Source: Neotamlana sargassicola
GTDB taxonomy: Bacteria > Bacteroidota > Bacteroidia > Flavobacteriales > Flavobacteriaceae
DNA: 64,000 nt
Direction of reading: 5' to 3'
Assembly (NCBI RefSeq): GCF_020523965.1
Contig: NZ_JAJAPX010000003.1
Span: 372,001-436,000 of the forward strand
Numbering within the stretch: position 1 is the first letter of the stretch; each line of letters starts with the position of its first letter. The notes beneath the pieces were generated by a model. The model was not told where the DNA came from. It did no database searches and saw nothing but the letters and a program-made list of their open reading frames with translations. The position numbers were made by a program, and so were the translations under genes. Positions 61,610 through 64,000 of this stretch are shown one piece after another.

Positions 61610-62920
61610 TTAATCTAAACGTTCAATTTTAGCGCCAATAGCTCGTAAACGTTCGTCTATATTTTCGTAACCTCTATCAATTTGCTCAATATTCATAATA
61701 GTTGAAGTCCCTTTTGCAGATAGTGCCGCAATTAACAACGATACACCAGCACGAATATCGGGCGATGTCATGGTTGTTGCTTTTAAGGTCGATTTAAAAT
61801 CGTGGCCAATAACTGTAGCTCTATGTGGATCGCAAAGTATAATTTTTGCTCCCATATCAATTAGTTTATCAACAAAAAACAAGCGGCTTTCAAACATTTT
61901 TTGATGAATTAAAACACTTCCTCTAGCCTGTGTTGCTACAACTAAAATAATACTTAATAAATCGGGTGTAAATCCTGGCCAAGGTGCATCGGCAATGGTT
62001 AAAATAGAACCATCAATAAAACTCTGTATTTCATAACCATCCGTATGCGCCGGAATATAAATATCGTCGTTTCGTTTTTCAACCGTAATTCCTAATTTTC
62101 TAAAAACCGAAGGAATAATCCCTAAATCGTTCCAGCTTACGTTGGTAATAGTTAATTCACTTTTGGTCATAGCTGCTAAACCAATCCAGCTACCAATCTC
62201 AATCATATCTGGCAACATGGTATGTTCTGTTCCGCCAAGACTATCAACACCTTCAATAATTAACATATTAGAACCAACACCACTAATTTTCGCCCCCATG
62301 CGGTTAAGCATTTTACAAAGTTGCTGTAAATACGGTTCGCAAGCTGCATTGTAAATTGTGGTTTGTCCTTCAGCTAAAACGGCTGCCATTACAATATTAG
62401 CCGTTCCAGTAACCGAAGCTTCTTCAAGCAACATATAGGTTCCTTTTAGCTTTTTGGCTTCAACACCGTAAAACTGCTCTTCCCTGCTGTAACCAAATTT
62501 GGCTCCTAATTTTATTAAACCTTCAAAATGCGTATCTAAACGACGACGACCAATTTTATCTCCTCCTGGTTTTGGTATGTAACCTTTACCAAATCGCGCT
62601 AAAAGCGGACCAACTATCATTATAGAACCACGTAAGCCACGGCCATCTATTTTAAATTGATCGGATTCTAAATATTGTAAGTTTACCTCGTCGGCTTGAA
62701 ATGTATAAGTGCTTTTGCTTAATTTTTCAATTTTAACACCTAGTTTTTCAAGTAGTTTAATTAGCTTATTAACATCTACAATATCCGGTATGTTGTTAAT
62801 AGTTACTTTTTCTGGTGTTAATAATACGGCACATAAAATTTGCAAAGCTTCGTTTTTTGCGCCTTGTGGTTGAATGCTGCCTTTTAATTGGTGGCCGCCT
62901 TCAATTTTAAATGTTCCCAT
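61610..62920 (-). CDS. murA: UDP-N-acetylglucosamine 1-carboxyvinyltransferase
   Basis: MurA performs the first committed step of peptidoglycan synthesis, adding enolpyruvate from PEP to UDP-GlcNAc. The 436-residue protein shows GGHQLKGSIQPQGAKNEALQI near the N terminus, DIRAGVSLLIAAL near the C terminus, and the catalytic loop KPGGDKIGRRRLDTH. Asp121 stands where E. coli has Cys115, the residue alkylated by fosfomycin. The Asp form is active in other species but resists the drug. The gene precedes the DUF4290 gene by 5 bases on the transcribed strand, in the order DUF4290-murA. Confidence 0.97.
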   Translation of the reverse strand: MGTFKIEGGHQLKGSIQPQGAKNEALQILCAVLLTPEKVTINNIPDIVDVNKLIKLLEKLGVKIEKLSKSTYTFQADEVNLQYLESDQFKIDGRGLRGSIMIVGPLLARFGKGYIPKPGGDKIGRRRLDTHFEGLIKLGAKFGYSREEQFYGVEAKKLKGTYMLLEEASVTGTANIVMAAVLAEGQTTIYNAACEPYLQQLCKMLNRMGAKISGVGSNMLIIEGVDSLGGTEHTMLPDMIEIGSWIGLAAMTKSELTITNVSWNDLGIIPSVFRKLGITVEKRNDDIYIPAHTDGYEIQSFIDGSILTIADAPWPGFTPDLLSIILVVATQARGSVLIHQKMFESRLFFVDKLIDMGAKIILCDPHRATVIGHDFKSTLKATTMTSPDIRAGVSLLIAALSAKGTSTIMNIEQIDRGYENIDERLRAIGAKIERLD

Positions 62921-62925
62921 AACGT

Positions 62926-63567
62926 TTAGTAGCGTTTTCTTTGACGATTATTTTTTTTGTGGTGTCCTCCTTTTTTGTTGTTCGAGAATTTTCCTTTATT
63001 TCTCATTAAACTTGAAGCATCGGTTAAATCTTCATCAGAGTTTTTAAGGTTAATTTTTCCGCCAGAAAGCTCGAATAAATGGTCGTAAATTACAGTATCT
63101 TCAACCGTGTCTTTATTCCAGTTTAAAAAACATTTTTTCATGTGGTTGGCAATAGTGTACACTAAAGCTTCCTTTAAATCGCCTTCTTCCCAAGTATTTG
63201 CAACATCAATCATCGTTTTAATATTATTACCATAAAAACGGTATTTAGGATGATTTTGTGGATATTTTAAAGGTTCTGGGCGCTCATCAAAAAGTTCTTT
63301 GGTAGGCTTTTCGTAAGGCGAATCTACATCTAATTCGAAATTAGACATAATAAACAATTGATCCCAAAGTTTATGCTGAAAATCTGGAACATCGCGTAAA
63401 TGCGGTTGCATATTACCCATTACAGCAATAATAGATTTGGCAATTTTATTACGTTCTTCTTTATCTTCAATGCTTTTAGCATGATTAATCATTTTCTGCA
63501 TATGGCGACCATATTCTGGAATAATTAAATGTTCGCGCTCGGTATTGTATTCTAAGTTATCTATCAA
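62926..63567 (-). CDS. DUF4290 family protein
   Basis: This 213-residue protein is Bacteroidota-specific. It is helical and charged: LEYNTEREHLIIPEYGRHMQKMINHA near the N terminus and ALVYTIANHMKKCFLNWN in the middle. The strongly basic, Lys/Arg/Asn-rich tail (RNKGKFSNNKKGGHHKKNNRQRKRY, read here in two parts: RNKGKFSNNKKGG and HHKKNNRQRKRY) suggests nucleic-acid or ribosome contact. Function is unknown. It is upstream of murA by 5 bases, so the two are probably one unit. Confidence 0.9.
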   Translation of the reverse strand: MIDNLEYNTEREHLIIPEYGRHMQKMINHAKSIEDKEERNKIAKSIIAVMGNMQPHLRDVPDFQHKLWDQLFIMSNFELDVDSPYEKPTKELFDERPEPLKYPQNHPKYRFYGNNIKTMIDVANTWEEGDLKEALVYTIANHMKKCFLNWNKDTVEDTVIYDHLFELSGGKINLKNSDEDLTDASSLMRNKGKFSNNKKGGHHKKNNRQRKRY

Positions 63568-63631
63568 AATAAATGTGAAGTTTTAAATTTTCGCATGTAG
63601 TAATTATGCCTTGGCAAAATACAAAAAAAAA

Positions 63632-63925
63632 CTAAAGACTAATGACGCCTTCTACTTTTTCTGCCACTTCTTTGTATTTTTCTATTACAGCATCAGGATT
63701 TTTCATCACGACATTAATAGAAACACTGGTGTATTTTCCATTTTTCGATTCTACCGTATTAATTACCGCACCCAAATTATCAAAAATTAAGGCAACTTGC
63801 TTAATTTTAATGGGGTCGGTTTTTACAATAAACTTATATAAATACTCAGATGGCCAAAGTGCCGTATCTTGTAATTGTGACTTTAATTTTTTGTAGAATT
63901 CTTCCGGATTTTGTGCTGTACTCAT
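63632..63925 (-). CDS. DUF493 family protein
   Basis: This 97-residue protein matches the DUF493 (YbeD-like) family, a small ACT-like alpha/beta domain. Its marks are FKFIVKTDP-like strand YLYKFIVKTDPIKIKQVALIF and the later KYTSVSINVVMKNPDAVIEKYKEVAEKVEGVISL. The chosen start gives MSTAQNPEEFYKKL. A frame from 63946 adds MHLIKVT and runs through the -7 box. Function is unknown; the E. coli relative YbeD sits near lipoate ligase. Confidence 0.85.
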   Translation of the reverse strand: MSTAQNPEEFYKKLKSQLQDTALWPSEYLYKFIVKTDPIKIKQVALIFDNLGAVINTVESKNGKYTSVSINVVMKNPDAVIEKYKEVAEKVEGVISL

Positions 63926-63943
63926 AGTTACTTTTATAAGATG

Positions 63944-63951
63944 CAAATATA
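63944..63951 (-). promoter_or_regulatory. candidate -7 box for the DUF493 gene
   Basis: TATATTTG on the minus strand matches TAnnTTTG and ends 18 bases before the chosen start codon, which supports that start. Confidence 0.5.
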
Positions 63952-64000
63952 GAGTTTTGTTTCCATTTTTTTTATAACGCTTTTATTACGATTTTTACCA

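Noticed and set aside
1-64000. tRNA, rRNA, insertion sequences, prophage or integrases
   Set aside because: No cloverleaf-like conserved RNA, transposase, integrase or phage structural protein was recognised in any gap or frame.

Overview
The window looks like the chromosome of a member of the Flavobacteriaceae (phylum Bacteroidota), probably a marine one. Composition is very AT-rich. Several genes are lineage hallmarks: PorX of the type IX secretion and gliding pathway, the LpxC-FabZ fusion, a bifunctional HisB, the leuC-leuD-leuA-like-leuB order, and many small conserved families (DUF4290, DUF2461, DUF3667). Upstream regions repeatedly carry the Bacteroidota -7 promoter box TAnnTTTG. The genus cannot be fixed from the sequence alone. 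I see no rRNA, tRNA, CRISPR array, insertion sequence or prophage.

Layout. 1-2.3 kb: 3' part of a DNA photolyase, a Dabb-domain protein and a secreted protein. 2.35-7.4 kb: leucine operon (leuC, leuD, a LeuA/CimA-type synthase, leuB) on the minus strand. 7.5-10.9 kb: small metabolic and unknown genes. 10.9-12.9 kb: a stress-type cluster (DUF1328 remnant, MscS channel, Dps). 13.0-14.3 kb: a secreted tyrosine phosphatase, then a striking array of four and a half 155-bp palindromic repeats. 14.3-22.9 kb: a complete histidine operon (hisG, D, C, B, H, A, F, IE) followed by a TruA-family pseudouridine synthase. It is preceded by a leader peptide with three consecutive His codons and a terminator with a competing pairing, a textbook attenuator layout. 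Several families of REP-like palindromes sit in its intergenic gaps. 23-32.5 kb: prohibitin, a VWA-type membrane protein, fabG, sucD, and the lipid A / EF-P cluster. 32.5-36 kb: HD phosphohydrolase, porX and tsaE. 36-42.8 kb: a membrane/outer-membrane block flanked by an 18-bp near-identical direct repeat, then alanine dehydrogenase, DUF4258 protein, and two polysaccharide genes. 42.8-48.9 kb: proline dehydrogenase, aroB, a Wza-like export lipoprotein, an Lrp regulator, and a divergent M14 peptidase / XRE regulator pair around a cluster of identical operator-like motifs. 48.9-57.9 kb: uncharacterised proteins, MBL hydrolase, Bcp, endonuclease III, an ECF-type sigma factor, UvrA and a DUF3667 protein. 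58-60.2 kb: two paralogous secreted proteins, each behind a sigma-54-like promoter. 60.4-64 kb: a small lipoprotein, a secreted protein, MurA, DUF4290 and DUF493 proteins.

The best candidates for something under-described are: (i) the complete His attenuator with a TruA-family enzyme at the other end of the same operon; (ii) the tandemly amplified palindromic element and its relatives; (iii) the sigma-54-linked repeat proteins with Asn/Arg/Thr-rich tails; and (iv) the XRE/M14 operator cluster. Promoter, terminator and operator calls rest on reading the sequence by eye and none has been tested.
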